Of a stretch of 64,000 nucleotides of DNA, positions 24,950 to 36,731 are shown piece after piece. This stretch comes from Hydrangea macrophylla. Lineage: Eukaryota > Streptophyta > Magnoliopsida > Cornales > Hydrangeaceae. The position numbers and the translations under genes were made by a program. Every line of letters starts with the position of its first letter. Position 1 is the first letter of the stretch. A model generated the notes under the pieces. The model did not search any database and had not been told where the DNA came from. It worked only from the letters and a program-made list of their open reading frames with translations. The stretch lies in NCBI GenBank assembly GCA_033977485.1, contig CM066982.1:34698218-34762217 (forward strand). The letters run 5' to 3'.

Positions 24950-27235
24950 TCATTTTTTATCTTTGATTATTAAATTAAATTCCTGTAGTAGGAGTATCCA
25001 CCTAATAAGCCTAGGCTTACTGTCTTTCTTTGAAAGAAGATATTTAAGAGCTGAGTGGTCAGTAAAACAGACAATAGGGGAACCAATCAAGTATTGCCTA
25101 AATTTATTAAGGGCGAATACCACGGCTAGCAATTCTTTTTCAGTAGTTGAGTAGTTCATTTGAGCACTATCCAGAGTTCTACTGGCATAGTATATAATTG
25201 ATGCCTTTTTATCCTTTCTCTGCCCTAGGACAGCTCCAATGGCAAAGTCGCTAGCATCACACATTAATTCAAATGGTAAACTCCAATCAGGAGATTGCAT
25301 AATAGGTGCAGTAGTGAGATGCTCTTTTAATTGCTCAAAGGAGTTTTGACGTTCTTTAGTCCATTCAAAAGGTGTGTCTTTGGCCAATAATTGACATAAA
25401 GGTCTGGAAATAGTACTGAAATTTTTTATGAATCGGCGATAAAAACCTGCATGTCCTAAGAATGAACGGATGTCTTTTACAGTCTTGGGAATGGGTAAAT
25501 TAGCGATAAGATCTATTTTAGCTTTGTCTACTTGTATCCCATTTTCAGAAATAATGTGTCCTAAGACAATACCTTTAGTGACCATAAAATGACATTTTTC
25601 CCAATTTAAAACTAAATTTTTTTCTTCACATCTCTGGAGAACTTTTTGAAGATTGCTAAGGCAATCATCATAGGTTTTGCCAAAAATTGAAAAATCATCC
25701 ATAAAGACTTCTAAATTCTTTTCTACCATATCGCTAAAAATACTTAGCATACACCTTTGAAAAGTCGCAGGTGCGTTGCAAAGACCAAAGGGCATTCGGC
25801 GATAGGCGAAAGTTCCAAATGGACATGTGAAAGTAGTTTTTTCCTGATCTTCTGGTGCAATCTCTATTTGATTGTAACCACTATAACCATCTAGAAAACA
25901 GTAATACTTATGACCCGCTATTCTTTTTAACATTTGATCCATAAAAGGTAAAGGAAAGTGATCCTTACGAGTTACAGCATTGAGTTTTCTGTAGTCTATG
26001 CATACACGCCATCCAGTAGTGACACGAGTGGGAATTAATTCTCCCTTTGAATTCAGAACAACTGTAATTCCTGCTTTTTTCAGCACAACTTGTGTTGGAC
26101 TTACCCATTTACTATCAGATATTGAATATGTAATGCCCATGTCGAGTAGCTTGAGAACTTCCTTCTTAACTACTTCCTGCATAATGGGATTAAGTCTTCT
26201 TTGCATTTCTCTTGAGGTTTTAGCATTATCTTCAAGATATATATTGTGAGTGCATATTGAAGGGCTTATTCCTTTTAAATCTGCTATACTCCAACCAATG
26301 GCACTTTTATGCTTCTGAAGCATACTAATGAGTTTATTTTCTTGACTAGAGTCTAGAAGAGATGATATTATTACGGGATAAGTATTATTATTATTAAGGA
26401 AAGCATATTTAAGCTCTTTAGGGAGTTCTTTTAATTCCAACTGTGGAGTTTGTAAATTAGATGGAAGTGTTAATGTAGTCTTTGGTGGTAAAGGTTCAAA
26501 ATATGTGGTCCACATTGCTTCTTGAATTATTTCTTCTGTTGAATCTTCATTAAAACATACTTGACTCATAAGATGTTCTTGTAGATTATTACTGTCTAGC
26601 TTTTGAATAGAGTTATTAATAACAGATTCTACTGGATCATTGTAACAAGTCAAGTTAAAATATTCTCGTGATAGAGATTCAATAGCATGAACTTCTTCAA
26701 TATTCTCATCTTCTTCTTGATGTTGTGGATTAGAAAAAACTTTAATATTTAAAGTCATATTTCCAAATACTACAGTCATCATACCACTGCGGATTCGAAT
26801 AGTGGCATCAATGGTAGCCAAGAAGGGCCTTCCAAAAATGACTGGTATTTGCACATTAGTATCTAATACTGGTTCTGTATCAAGGATGACAAAATCTACT
26901 GGGAAAATAAAATTTTCAACTTTGACAAGAACATCTTCCAGAATTCCTCGCGGGTATTTTGTAGATCTATCAGCAAGTTGTAATACCATGCGAGTAGGCT
27001 TTAGCTCACCTAATCCAAGTTCTTGATAAACAGAATAAGGAAGCAAGTTCACACTAGCTCCTAAGTCAAGGAGTGCGTGATTAATTTTGTGATTTCCAAT
27101 AATACACGATATTGTTGGTGTACCTAGATCTTTAAATTTTGTTGGTAAATTATGTTGTACGATGGAATTAATTTCTTCAACGAAGTCAGCAGAATACGCA
27201 TCCTTTCGTACATTTTGCTTACGTTTACAGTACAT
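24950..27235 (-). CDS. pol: Athila protease-RT-RNase H
   Basis: 761 codons open. Order: protease (DLGASVNLLPY around residue 57, FGRPFLATIDA near 140); a linker; reverse transcriptase (GWRVCIDYRKLNAVTRKDHFP, FLDGYSGYNQI, RRMPFGLCNAPATFQRC, catalytic EVFMDDFSIFG); a connection region (FLGHAGFYRRFIKNFS); and RNase H (LMCDASDFAIGAVLGQ, TTEKELLAVVFAL, FTDHSALKYL). It ends at a TGA that separates it from INT in the same frame. All catalytic motifs I can check are present. Gag upstream is in another frame because of a one-base shift near 27225. This pol looks recently active apart from single lesions. Confidence 0.95.
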   Translation of the reverse strand: MYCKRKQNVRKDAYSADFVEEINSIVQHNLPTKFKDLGTPTISCIIGNHKINHALLDLGASVNLLPYSVYQELGLGELKPTRMVLQLADRSTKYPRGILEDVLVKVENFIFPVDFVILDTEPVLDTNVQIPVIFGRPFLATIDATIRIRSGMMTVVFGNMTLNIKVFSNPQHQEEDENIEEVHAIESLSREYFNLTCYNDPVESVINNSIQKLDSNNLQEHLMSQVCFNEDSTEEIIQEAMWTTYFEPLPPKTTLTLPSNLQTPQLELKELPKELKYAFLNNNNTYPVIISSLLDSSQENKLISMLQKHKSAIGWSIADLKGISPSICTHNIYLEDNAKTSREMQRRLNPIMQEVVKKEVLKLLDMGITYSISDSKWVSPTQVVLKKAGITVVLNSKGELIPTRVTTGWRVCIDYRKLNAVTRKDHFPLPFMDQMLKRIAGHKYYCFLDGYSGYNQIEIAPEDQEKTTFTCPFGTFAYRRMPFGLCNAPATFQRCMLSIFSDMVEKNLEVFMDDFSIFGKTYDDCLSNLQKVLQRCEEKNLVLNWEKCHFMVTKGIVLGHIISENGIQVDKAKIDLIANLPIPKTVKDIRSFLGHAGFYRRFIKNFSTISRPLCQLLAKDTPFEWTKERQNSFEQLKEHLTTAPIMQSPDWSLPFELMCDASDFAIGAVLGQRKDKKASIIYYASRTLDSAQMNYSTTEKELLAVVFALNKFRQYLIGSPIVCFTDHSALKYLLSKKDSKPRLIRWILLLQEFNLIIKDKK

Positions 27236-29096
27236 AAATCTTTTAAGAATTTTGCATAAGCAGGTACTTGATTAATTGCATCTAAGAGAGGAATATTAAT
27301 ATGCACTTGTTTAAATAATTCTAAATATTCCTGATTCTTATCATTTTGGTGTTTTCTTAAACGTTGTGGATAAGGAATTTGAGGAGAATATTCGGGAGTT
27401 TCCTCTGTTTCTTTTTTCACTGGTAAATCAGATGTTTCATTTTCTTGAGTAATTTGTTGCTTTTCAAGGGTTTCAACTTCAACTTCATCGGTAATTTTAT
27501 CTTCATCTTTTTCTTCCTCAATTTCTATCATATTATCTTTCTTATTTGTATGCTCAATTTCTTCTAAAGAAGGTAAAATTTCTTGTCCAACAGCCTTACC
27601 ACTTCTTAGTACAGTTATAGCTTTTACTTGTTCATGTTGATTATTACCAGAAGTTGAGGGATCACTTTGTGGTTGTCCCCTTGGATTAGGTTGTGGTTGG
27701 GCAGGAAAAATGCCTTTTCCTTTAGAATCGTGTTGATTATTAATCCTATCCACAGAAGTTTGTAGTTTTCCCATGATTTGTATTAATTGTTGCATCATAG
27801 ACTGTAAAGGCTCTTCTTGCACTTTCTTGTGCGGAGGCACATAAACATTAGAATTTTGCTGTATATTAGGATATGTATTTTGTGTTTGTTGAAATTGAGG
27901 CGGAGGAGGTAAATATTGATTATTTTGAGGAGGTTGATGTTGAGTTTGAAATTGTAGAATACCCTCTTTTGTATACATATGATTTGGAGGATTTCTCCAG
28001 TTAGATTGGTATGAATTACCATAGGCGTTTTGGGGACCCCTATAATTATTCACAGCGTTTATCTCTGCTGGAGCTGTTTCCTGACAATTTGAATTACTAG
28101 GACATTCATTCGCAGAGTGTCCTAAAGTATGACAACTGTCACAAAGTTCTCTTTTCTTCTTAGGTAGATTATTTTTTTCTACTGTTATAGCTTCTACTTT
28201 ACGTGCTAATTCTTCATATTTCAGTGTTAATTCATCTTCTGATTGTAGTTGGTATAAACTTTTAGCTTTTTCTGTCCTACCAATTTCTTCTTTTTCCCAC
28301 TGGGAAGCATTTTCGCTAAGCCAATCAAAATATGATTCAGCTTCATCGGCAGTTTTACTAAAAAATTCTCCTTGACACTAGTTTCAACTAATTTCTTTGA
28401 TTTTGGTTCTAATCCTTCATAAAAGAAATTAATTAGTCGTCATTTTTCAAATCCATGATGTGGACAAGCTAGTAGGAGATCTTTAAAACGTTCCCAAACT
28501 TCAGGGAATGGTTCCTTTTCTTTTTGAGTAAAAAGTTTAATTTGACGCATCATGCTATTAGTTAAATTTTTTGGATAGAATTTCTTTAGAAATGCTTCAT
28601 TCATATCATGCCATGAAGTTATAGATCCAGGACGGAGAGATAAAAGCCAAGCTTTAGCTTTATCTTTTAAAGAAAAAGGAAAAAGCTTAAGACAGATTAT
28701 TTCAATAGGACAGCTTTGATCAGAGAACGTACTACAAACTTCTTCAAATTCACGAATATGAAGATAAGCACGTTCTGACCCCATTCCATGGAAAGTTGGT
28801 AAGAGTGGAATCATGCCATGTCTAAAGTGAAAATTTCCTGTGTGTCTAGGTAGAGTGATGCAAGAAGGAGTGATGTTTCTTTCTGGGGTAAATAAATCAC
28901 GTAAAGGACGTTGTTCACGTTCTGGTAAAATAAATTGTGGTATATTTTCCCCCTGCTCACTATGAGCATCATCGACTATTCCTTCTATACCTTCAATTTC
29001 AGCCATGATTCTAGGAAACTGTATACTAGATGATTCACTAGAAATATTAGAATTATGTGGTACTTGATATAAAGCCTCAGTAGTATCTAAGGACAT
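27124..29096 (-). pseudogene. gag: Athila gag with three lesions
   Basis: Starts MSLDTTEALYQV at 29096. The capsid region includes FHFRHGMIPLLPTFHGM and LKLFPFSLKDKAKAWLLSL. A TGA near 28438 replaces an expected Trp (HHGFEK-stop-RLINFFYEGL). A one-base shift in a T-run near 28361 follows. The zinc knuckle CDSCHTLGHSANEC (CX2CX4HX4C, about 28130-28085) and a Gln/Asn/Pro-rich then acidic C-terminal part are intact in their frame. A second one-base shift near 27225 separates gag from protease. Gag forms the virus-like particle; this copy cannot. Confidence 0.9.
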
Positions 29097-29123
29097 AAGA
29101 AGTAAGTGAAAACTAACTGATAA

Positions 29124-29155
<32 letters not shown>

Positions 29156-29416
29156 GCTAAGTAATTTTTTTTTTATTTTATATATTTTCTATTTTTTTGT
29201 TTTTTTTAGAAGATGCACAAGTACATACTTATAAATATATATTTATTTCACAAGGAAATATTATATATAGTTTTTTTTTTTTTTATTATTAATATTTTTA
29301 TTTTATTATTTTCTTAAAAAGAAAACTAGATTATTTATAAGGTAGAATAAGTATATATATAGTGAGAGAAATAGTTTTAGACCTAACTTTTTTTATTTAT
29401 TATTTTTATTAACCGT

Positions 29417-29434
29417 TCCCCGGCAACAGCGCCA
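29417..29434 (-). promoter_or_regulatory. Athila primer binding site
   Basis: Minus strand TGGCGCTGTTGCCGGGGA, tRNA-Asp type, six bases after the LTR1 end (29441). The leader to the gag ATG (29097-29416) is AT-rich, has an (ATT)n run near 29126-29155, and is otherwise featureless. Confidence 0.85.
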
Positions 29435-30083
29435 AAAACTTGACGACATCCTATTGACGCGTTTTCTTATCACACCCAAGTGTAGGTGATCGTACAAGTA
29501 ATGAAGTTCTGGAAGTCCAGGTCGAACCCACAGGGAACGGAATAAAATTTTATAAAGTTAAGCGGATAACTATTTTGTCACTACAAAGAAAATAAAAGAT
29601 GATGGATTTTTGTGGGGTTTTACTAAACTACTAATTTTTATATGTTTGCAATAAAAATAATTAAAGCTATTTTTTTCTTAACAGTTTATGGTAAAGATTT
29701 TAACAGTGCAAAATAAATTAACTAACATACTAGTAAGAAAAGGAAGAAAAATATACAAAAGCTAAATTTTTGTAAGATAAACTTTTTAGATTTAATAATA
29801 ACGAAATATGGAAATAATACAGATATTTAAGCAAAACTATTATAAAACAGGAAATATTAATTAACTAGGGGAAAATGATTTAAAGAATTGGGAATATGCA
29901 AACCAACACTAGATCCCACAACTTTTGTGCATTTGAAAAGCATTTGGCATTTAAGACCGCAGAGTCATTCTTTATTTAAAAATAAACTTTCACTAGTCAG
30001 GGTCATATCAAGTGTGTCAGGTTTGATATGAAACGACATCGTTTGGTTTAAAGAAAAATAAAAAGGCAACTGGCCAGTAGCCA

Positions 30084-30152
30084 GGTTCGAACCGTGCCCC
30101 GCCGCGGACGTGGGTTATTCGGCGTCCAGTCCCCACCACTCTGCCACTACAC
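30084..30152 (-). other. tRNA-like segment in Athila LTR1
   Basis: The same box A-like (30136-30146) and box B-like (30084-30093) pair as in LTR2 at 18282-18350, with no change in either box. Its presence in both LTRs shows that it was part of the element before insertion. Confidence 0.4.
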
Positions 30153-31729
30153 AATTGCCTATCCATTATTGGATAGAAATATATATAAACACATATTTGA
30201 AATATTAACTTTGTCATATGAGTTGTTTGAGTATGCTAGGTGTTTTTTATGACAAAATGCATAGTTTGACAATCCACATAATTATGCTTTTTATTTCAAA
30301 TATGTAATCTTTTGAGTCCAATATAGCCATAGTATATAAACATGTTAAATGGTCATAAACTATAGATACATAGATATTTTTGGCCATAAATGGAAAAATT
30401 ACTCATCCAGATAAATTTGCCCATTTAAGATTAGTGCACAGAAGTTGTGGTTTCTAAGTTTTTATTGCATATCCTCAATTAAACTTTTAGCCTACCATTT
30501 TGGAATTGAAACTGTCTTCCAAATAAAATTTAAAGATAAATTAAATAGGTGTAAACAGTGACTGCTCAATTAAAACTAAAGTTGTGAAACTAAGGTAGGA
30601 GTGAAATATACTATTATTATATTATTTTTCTACTTAACATGAGCTGGGGTTGAATTTGTGGAATCTGCAAAATAGCAAAGTTTAGTACAACTATGCTAAT
30701 AAAATATACATAAATGGAAATACTGAACCAAAAATAAAATACTAAACCTTTGACTTTGGATTCTTGTGGGGTCACAGTGGTTGAACTCCAAGAACACAAA
30801 TAAGGCCAAACCAAATCCAAATATACTTTTGGAGTGAGATATAAATATGGTGTGCTTTTGGACTTTAGTAGGTGATTATAACAACTACGTGGCTAAGAAA
30901 TCTGGCATTTAATCGCAAAATCTGTCTTCTAGTGAATAAAAATATTGCTATAAAAACTGAAAATTTGAAGTTTCTAACTATTTTAGGGGACAACTATAAG
31001 TATAACTAGACTAAAGATATTAAATCTAAATTTAAATAGGACTATTTTTGTCACGCCCCGACGTAGCATAAATAAGGAAAGCGTTTAATTTCCTTTATGG
31101 ACCCGTAGGTCGCGACAGTTTGAAGGATCGATTCCGTCCCAAACGTCAAACAATAAAACATAATAATCAGAGTAAAGCAATCAAGGCTTACAAAAATTTT
31201 CTATCTTATTACATCTTATAAACCGGGGTCAACTAAGGCACAAACCGCCTTGAAAATAAAATAATAACTTAGAGTCTGTTACAGTCATCCTTAAACAAAA
31301 ACAAAACAGTTTAAAACTCAAACAACTAAACTTAATGCATCAAATAAACAGTTTCTTTATTCCAACAGCGGCCACCTCAATTAGCGTAGTCATCTGTTTC
31401 CTCCTGGTTAAAACCTGAAAAGCCTGAACACGAATGTCCAGGACGCATCAACGTCGTCAGCTTCAAGAAGCTGGTGAGTATTAAAAACATGACTTTGAAT
31501 GTAAATCATACCCATTTACCTTTTTCCATTATTAAATACTGAAAGAATTTATTTTATAAAACAACAAGGAATATAACAAAAGTCTTTCATTCATAAATAC
31601 AGATACTCGTGAAATGAGACAATGTACCACACTCATCTTGCCGACTCTTTTCTCTCGACATCCACAACAACCCACTATCCTACTCCTGGTATCTTTGAAA
31701 CACTCAGATAGCCACACTTTAGCAACGGG

Positions 31730-31990
31730 GCGCCAGGGAGTGTCCAGTTTGCCTCACACTTTGGTCCGGGGTACCAGGGAGTGTCCAATGCCTCACACTT
31801 TGAATACCCTAACCGCCATGCAAATACCGGGGCGACCCCTCACACAGTATCCAGACTTGAGTTATCAGGGAGTGTCCGTAGGCCACACTTTAGCACTACC
31901 ATGGGTGCCAGGGAATGTCCGAGTTCGGCTTCACACACTTTAACGCTTCCATGGGCGTCAGGGAGTGTCCTTATTTGCCACCGTCGCATT
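31730..31990. repeat. imperfect ~40-50-bp tandem repeat
   Basis: Five copies of CAGGGAGTGTCC followed by a spacer and usually CACACTTT (near 31732, 31771, 31866, 31908 and 31957). Confidence 0.8.
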
Positions 31991-32017
31991 TCAAAGATAC
32001 CCTCTTCCACAAACTCT

Positions 32018-32100
32018 ACCACAACCACAACCACAACCACAACCACAACCACGACCACAAACTCATACTCAACCATAACCACAACCACAACCACAAACAC
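32018..32100. repeat. (CCACAA)n microsatellite
   Basis: Interrupted hexamer/trinucleotide run. Its six-frame translations give false Thr-, His/Asn- and Val-rich frames. Confidence 0.95.
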
Positions 32101-32387
32101 AATCTCATACCCTTTCCACACTACCATTACTCTTTTCCACACAGACCGACACCCCTATGCATGTACCACTGACCCACATGAATGGTATGTACTTAAACAA
32201 AAATGCAGAATTAAGAAACAACACGCGTACGGGGATTAATGAGTTATACTACAATGTTTAAATCACTTAAAACATAACCAAATAGAGTTCTGATCAACCA
32301 AATTCCCAAACAGAGCCTTAATAGTATATAAATTTCATCCAAACAGTCCCTTAATAGAAAAACAGACAAAAGCAGAAACTGCAACAC

Positions 32388-32705
32388 CTCGCGCGCGCGG
32401 GCCGCTCGCGCGAAGGGTCGCTCGCGCGGGCCGCTCGCGCGATAAGCCCATTTTCCTTTATTTAATAAACTTCTCTGACTGCCTGAGGAAAACAAGGTCG
32501 CGCGCGCGGATCGCTCGCGCGAAGGGGTTCTCGCGCGACCCTCGCTCGCGCGACCAGCCAATTTTCCATTATATATATATGAACTCTTGCGTCTGCCTGG
32601 GGAAGGCTACCTCGCGCGCGCGGGCCGCTCGCGCGAGGGGTCGCTCGCGCGGGCCGCTCGCGCGATTCTCGCGCGCGCGATCGTGGCGCGAGATGAAGCT
32701 GAGGC
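32388..32705. repeat. CpG-rich triplicated block in solo LTR
   Basis: Three GC blocks (32388-32444, 32498-32555, 32609-32695) built from CTCGCGCG, GGCCGCTCGCGCGA and similar short inverted words. AT-rich spacers separate them; each spacer contains a CTGCCTG(A/G)GGAA motif. The period is about 110 bp. These blocks are far more GC-rich than anything else in the window. Confidence 0.9.
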
Positions 32706-34851
32706 TTCGTCTTCTTCCCCCAGACTTCCCTGTTTCAGCAAAACAGGGGTCTTTTTGACCCATTTCAGTTCTGTGATCAACCAAGCCTTGTCTTATATGA
32801 TTTTCTTTGTTTTTAAATGAGGATTAAGATTCCAAGGTTAATTTTACAAGAATCAAATCATATCTTTTGAATTTTATGAAAAACTAAAACATGTCAAAAA
32901 CTAATTCTTAATATACTTTCTCCTATGAACGAATTAAGCTCTAATTTTACAACCATATACTCTACTCACTACAATCTATCATATTTCATTCACAAAACTG
33001 ATTTTGGTTAAGTTTTGGAAATCCATGTTTTCAAGCTTTGAAGTTCATACCAAAATTCATCAATGGAGGTTGACAGAATTGAAATAATACACAGCAAATA
33101 AGTATGAGATTACATTGGGAGTGAGTTAAAAATACTCACTGATATTGAGAACAAAGGAATTGTTCAGAAAGAAATTAGAAATAGGCAATCCCAATAGAAA
33201 CTTCAAGCTTTAGCTATGGAGGTTCAAACTCTTCTCTCACTAAAATCTGAAATTCTATTCTCTGAACTCTCTCTAAACTCTCTGTAATACTCAAATGCAG
33301 ATTGTGTGTATGTAGTGTATATATATAGAGGAAGCCAAAGGAAGGACTTGGGCTCCAAGCAAATTCTTAAACACTCAACAAATTGAGTTTAGTTCTCAAT
33401 TCCACAGAAATTAGGAGATACGTAGGTGTATATGCACTGATGTATACAACTATACAATTAATCCAAGAGTCACCTAGGTGTGTAGGGGCCAAATTGAAAT
33501 GTTTGGGAAACTTAGCTTTTGGCACAAGATGTACACATATAAGTTATACATTCCCAAACATTGTCTTAGCCAATGATCACTTGCCATAAATGGCAATAAA
33601 GCAAATGTCCAAATCGGTCACTTCCAATATCTGGGGAAATTTAGCACAGCGCGGACAGTTTCGGACATAAACTGGTATTTTCGGGGCGCGGTGGTCACCA
33701 CAAAAATACGGGAAATTCATTTTAACTAAAGAATTGATTTACTGGTTTCATAAAAATACTGATTGAGTCTGTAGAGGTTACTTTCACCGTTTTGAAATAC
33801 AGATTTTGAAATCCACACAGGTATTACTAACTTTTGTAAAATTGCAGTTTGGCCCCCAATAGAATTTAAATGTGAATTAGATTAGACATTAATATTCCAA
33901 ACATGTGACTGAAAATAAAATAAAAGCAGACAATGTTAATTGAATTTAAATATGCCAATGCAATCACAAATAAATTAAATAAAAATGCAGGTTATTACAA
34001 TTTTACTACTAAAAATTGACAAAGGTCATACAAGAAAACAAATATTTTATTTTAAGAAATACAGTACACAAAGTTTTGCTACATATTTTTGAACATAAAA
34101 TCATCAATTACATAAAAGTAAAATTTTACAATTACTAGAACTAGAAAAGGCAAAGAAAAACTAAAGTTTCCTATTTCTAGGGACAATATAAAGTGCTCAC
34201 ATAATAACCTCCCCTAAACTATTCTCTCAGTGATTGTGTGTTGAGTGTTGTGAATTGGTGGTGAAGCTTCTTGCCCTCTGCTCAATTTATAGACGAAGTT
34301 TTTATGTATTTACGTCATTCACTTCGTCACGTGGCAAATTTTTCTTCGCGTTTGGTTTATGATTGTAGACTGTTCGTCAGATACTCCTTTGACAAAAATC
34401 CTGCAAAGAGAGAAAAAGAGGGAGAGAGGAAAGAGAGAAGAGAAGAAGAAAACAAAAAAAAAAAACTAATAATAAAGTATATAACAAACATCACATCCAA
34501 GCTTTAGCTTGGATGTGTTTTTCTTCGTTCGTTTTTTTTTTTTTTTTTCAAATTTCAAATAGTAAAATTACTGTTTGTTCACTATTCATTACTATTCATT
34601 ACTATTCACATTTGACTAATAATATGGGAGATACTACAGTGTGATTGCTACTTCTTTCCTTCCCTTTATTTCACTTCACTTTTACCTAAACATATAAAAT
34701 ATGTAAAAACACATTTTTACACGCATTTGAGTGACATCACTATTAAATTATGTTAATTCAAATATGCATGTAAAACTAGAAATTTGGGGGATTAAATGAG
34801 CATTATGTCTATTATATTGGCACATAAATGTGCAATATTCAATGTTTGTCA

Positions 34852-35463
34852 AGCACCGACGAGGTACGATTTCTTGACTCTTCTCTAGCTTAATTATTTC
34901 TTAATCTTATTGATTTTTCTACCTCATGTGCGACACCTTAGAATTAAGAATAGTCTTATGTGTATATATGTGATTAGAGACCCTTTTATTAGGATTTATT
35001 CCTTTGTATGCATTACAAGTTTAAACATTCGTGGCTGCATCCCGGGTAAGTTTCCTAGTTCCCTAAACGCACATCATATTGTCTGCTAATCGAAATATGT
35101 GGTTTTGAGTGATATTTTATCATTTGCAATCTTACACCCTTCGGACATGCTTTTGTAGTGTATATTTATATATATGTATTAGTTGAGGACATGCTTAGAT
35201 TAATGAATTCGATTAAAAGGATGTTGAGTAGAGGCCTATCACGAGATAGGAGGAGAGGGGGTGTTTTAGTCTGCGGGGCTCCTTCCCCTCTCATTCCATA
35301 ATCCCTGGACCTAGAAATCTCTGGTTTTTAAAAAGATCAGTTTGCTTTAAAATTGTTTCTAAATTTTCTTTTAAAAATTAAGTGGCGACTCATTTTTGAA
35401 TTCGAATTTGAATTTGGAAAAGATTTTGAAAGCCATGGGTAAGAGAATATTGCGATATCCACA
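34852..35463 (+). mobile_element. Tat LTR B, second part
   Basis: Resumes at AGCACCGACGAGGTACG (C equivalent about 52324) and ends ATCCACA before the PBS. It includes about 270 bp (35175-35450) that LTR C has lost. Confidence 0.9.
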
Positions 35464-35466
35464 ATC

Positions 35467-35484
35467 TGGCGACTCTGCTGGGGA
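35467..35484 (+). promoter_or_regulatory. primer binding site of Tat element
   Basis: TGGCGACTCTGCTGGGGA, three bases after the LTR end. Tat/Ogre-type PBS. Confidence 0.9.
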
Positions 35485-36731
35485 TCGAACCCAGAATCTC
35501 TAGTTTCGCAGACCAGAAATTTGATTTTGGATTCACTCGAAGATTAGACTTGAAAGCATCCTTCTAATCAAATTAATTAATTTTTGTGTGCCCGTTGCAT
35601 TTCACTTGCATGTTTCGCCAGTCGATTGCATGGAACTATGACCTTGGAGGCTCGGGGCAACCCGGTTGGTTAGGCCATCATGGGACTGTGTGATCACCCT
35701 TGATCTTGTACCATGTGTTGGTATATAAAGCATCCTATCGGGTGTGTGTCAAGGGTCCCTTATTTGACCAAAACCCGGCCTTTGCATGATAGCTTCTATA
35801 GAACCTTTCAATTCTTTGGAAATTAATCTTTGATTAAGGTTATGTGCTAGGGAGTTTTTGTATGCCCGAAAGGGATTACTTGAGATGATGACGACGCTTG
35901 CTTGATAAAAGATGTGTAACCGCTTAAACACTTTTGAGCAATTCCTCTTCATGTCCCATGACATTTGGGAATCTGCTTAATTTTTATTATAAGATTACAT
36001 CTCTTATATCATGTTTAGCTAAGCATTATTGACCTTGTATGCATCCGAATTCATGAAAAATACGGTGATAATCCGATCATGTGATCCTTCTACCCAAGGA
36101 ATTTTCAATCCACCTTTGTAAGCAAGCAATTCTCGCCATCTTTTCAACAGCTCTTTCAAAAGTCTTTGAAGTTCAAAGCCCTAAAGAAATCTTTAATCAA
36201 AGTATATTCAACGGAAAAATCCAAAATTTTTTGGAATCATTTTTGGAAGAAATGCTCTTCGAATGAATTTCAAAGCAAAATTGTTAAGAAATATTTTCAC
36301 ATCCTCATTTTTAAATAAAAAGATTTAAATCTTATAGAATTATTTTGCAAGATCTCATCATGAATTTAAATTTTTTTATATATATATATCTGACCTTGGA
36401 AAGGGTAGTCAGGATCACAGTGAGAGGTGAAATTTGCGCCTCTGACATGAGTAAGGATTTTATATGCTTATGTGTCTATTTATTAGGGATAAAATTTTCT
36501 TTTCTTTCACATGCAGAATAGGCACACATGCACACATGCATTGCATTCCGTGTGACATATCAACCATTCATGAAAAGTTTCACCAAGTATCTTTCAAAAT
36601 TGTGATAAAAAGAAACAATAAAGGGTTATAAAGTCATTAAAAATTCTTTTGTAGGGAAAAATAGCATCAAGTTTACGGTCTAGTTTAGAGGTCCCACAGC
36701 AAGGTTAATAAGAAAGGAAGGAAACACTGAG
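35485..36731 (+). other. Tat leader
   Basis: 1.2-kb untranslated leader without a credible ORF. It matches 52671-53713 (which has a deletion) and the reverse complement of 1-961. Confidence 0.75.

Larger units (their letters stand above)
31049..33999 (-). mobile_element. solo LTR, Tekay/Del-like, 2951 bp
   Basis: Begins TG at 31049 and ends CA at 33999, with a perfect 5-bp target duplication ATTTT (31044-31048 and 34000-34004); the empty site is seen in LTR2 (GACTATTTTACTAC). On minus it starts TGTAATAACCTG and ends GGGGCGTGACA, a pairing common in Tekay/Del-type chromovirus LTRs. A minus-strand TATA (CTATATATATAC) lies near 33325. It contains no internal region, PBS or PPT, so it is a recombined solo LTR. 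Three kinds of internal tandem repeat are listed separately. Confidence 0.9.
16939..34851 (-). mobile_element. Athila-like Ty3 element, tandem form, inserted in Tat LTR
   Basis: Reading on minus from 34851: LTR1 (34851-29441, interrupted by a solo LTR), PBS, leader, gag, protease-RT-RNase H, INT, a 3.4-kb noncoding tail, PPT, LTR2 (20091-17639), a second PBS and a gag start that is cut at 16939. The LTRs begin TGAC and end GTCA. By-eye comparison of LTR1 and LTR2 gives about 18 substitutions in 2.45 kb, so this is the youngest coding element here. The lineage is from the RT block (RRMPFGLCNAPATFQRC, FMDDFSIFG) and the tRNA-Asp-type PBS. I see no env-like ORF. Confidence 0.85.
29441..34851 (-). 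mobile_element. Athila LTR1, interrupted
   Basis: Upstream (5') LTR: TGAC at 34851, GTCA at 29441. It equals LTR2 once the 31049-33999 insertion and one copy of its ATTTT target duplication are removed. The right flank returns directly to Tat LTR B at 34852. Confidence 0.95.

Noticed and set aside
24963..27026. Plus-strand frames inside Athila pol
   Set aside because: Shadow frames opposite a clearly coding pol with catalytic motifs.
31781..32239. Overlapping Thr-rich, His/Asn-rich and Val-rich frames on both strands
   Set aside because: They translate the (CCACAA)n microsatellite and neighbouring tandem repeats in a solo LTR; no domain or codon signal.
32244..32820. Arg/Ala-rich frames (GPRERP, ARAARARE) on both strands
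   Set aside because: Translations of the CGCGCG/GAGCGGCC repeat blocks.
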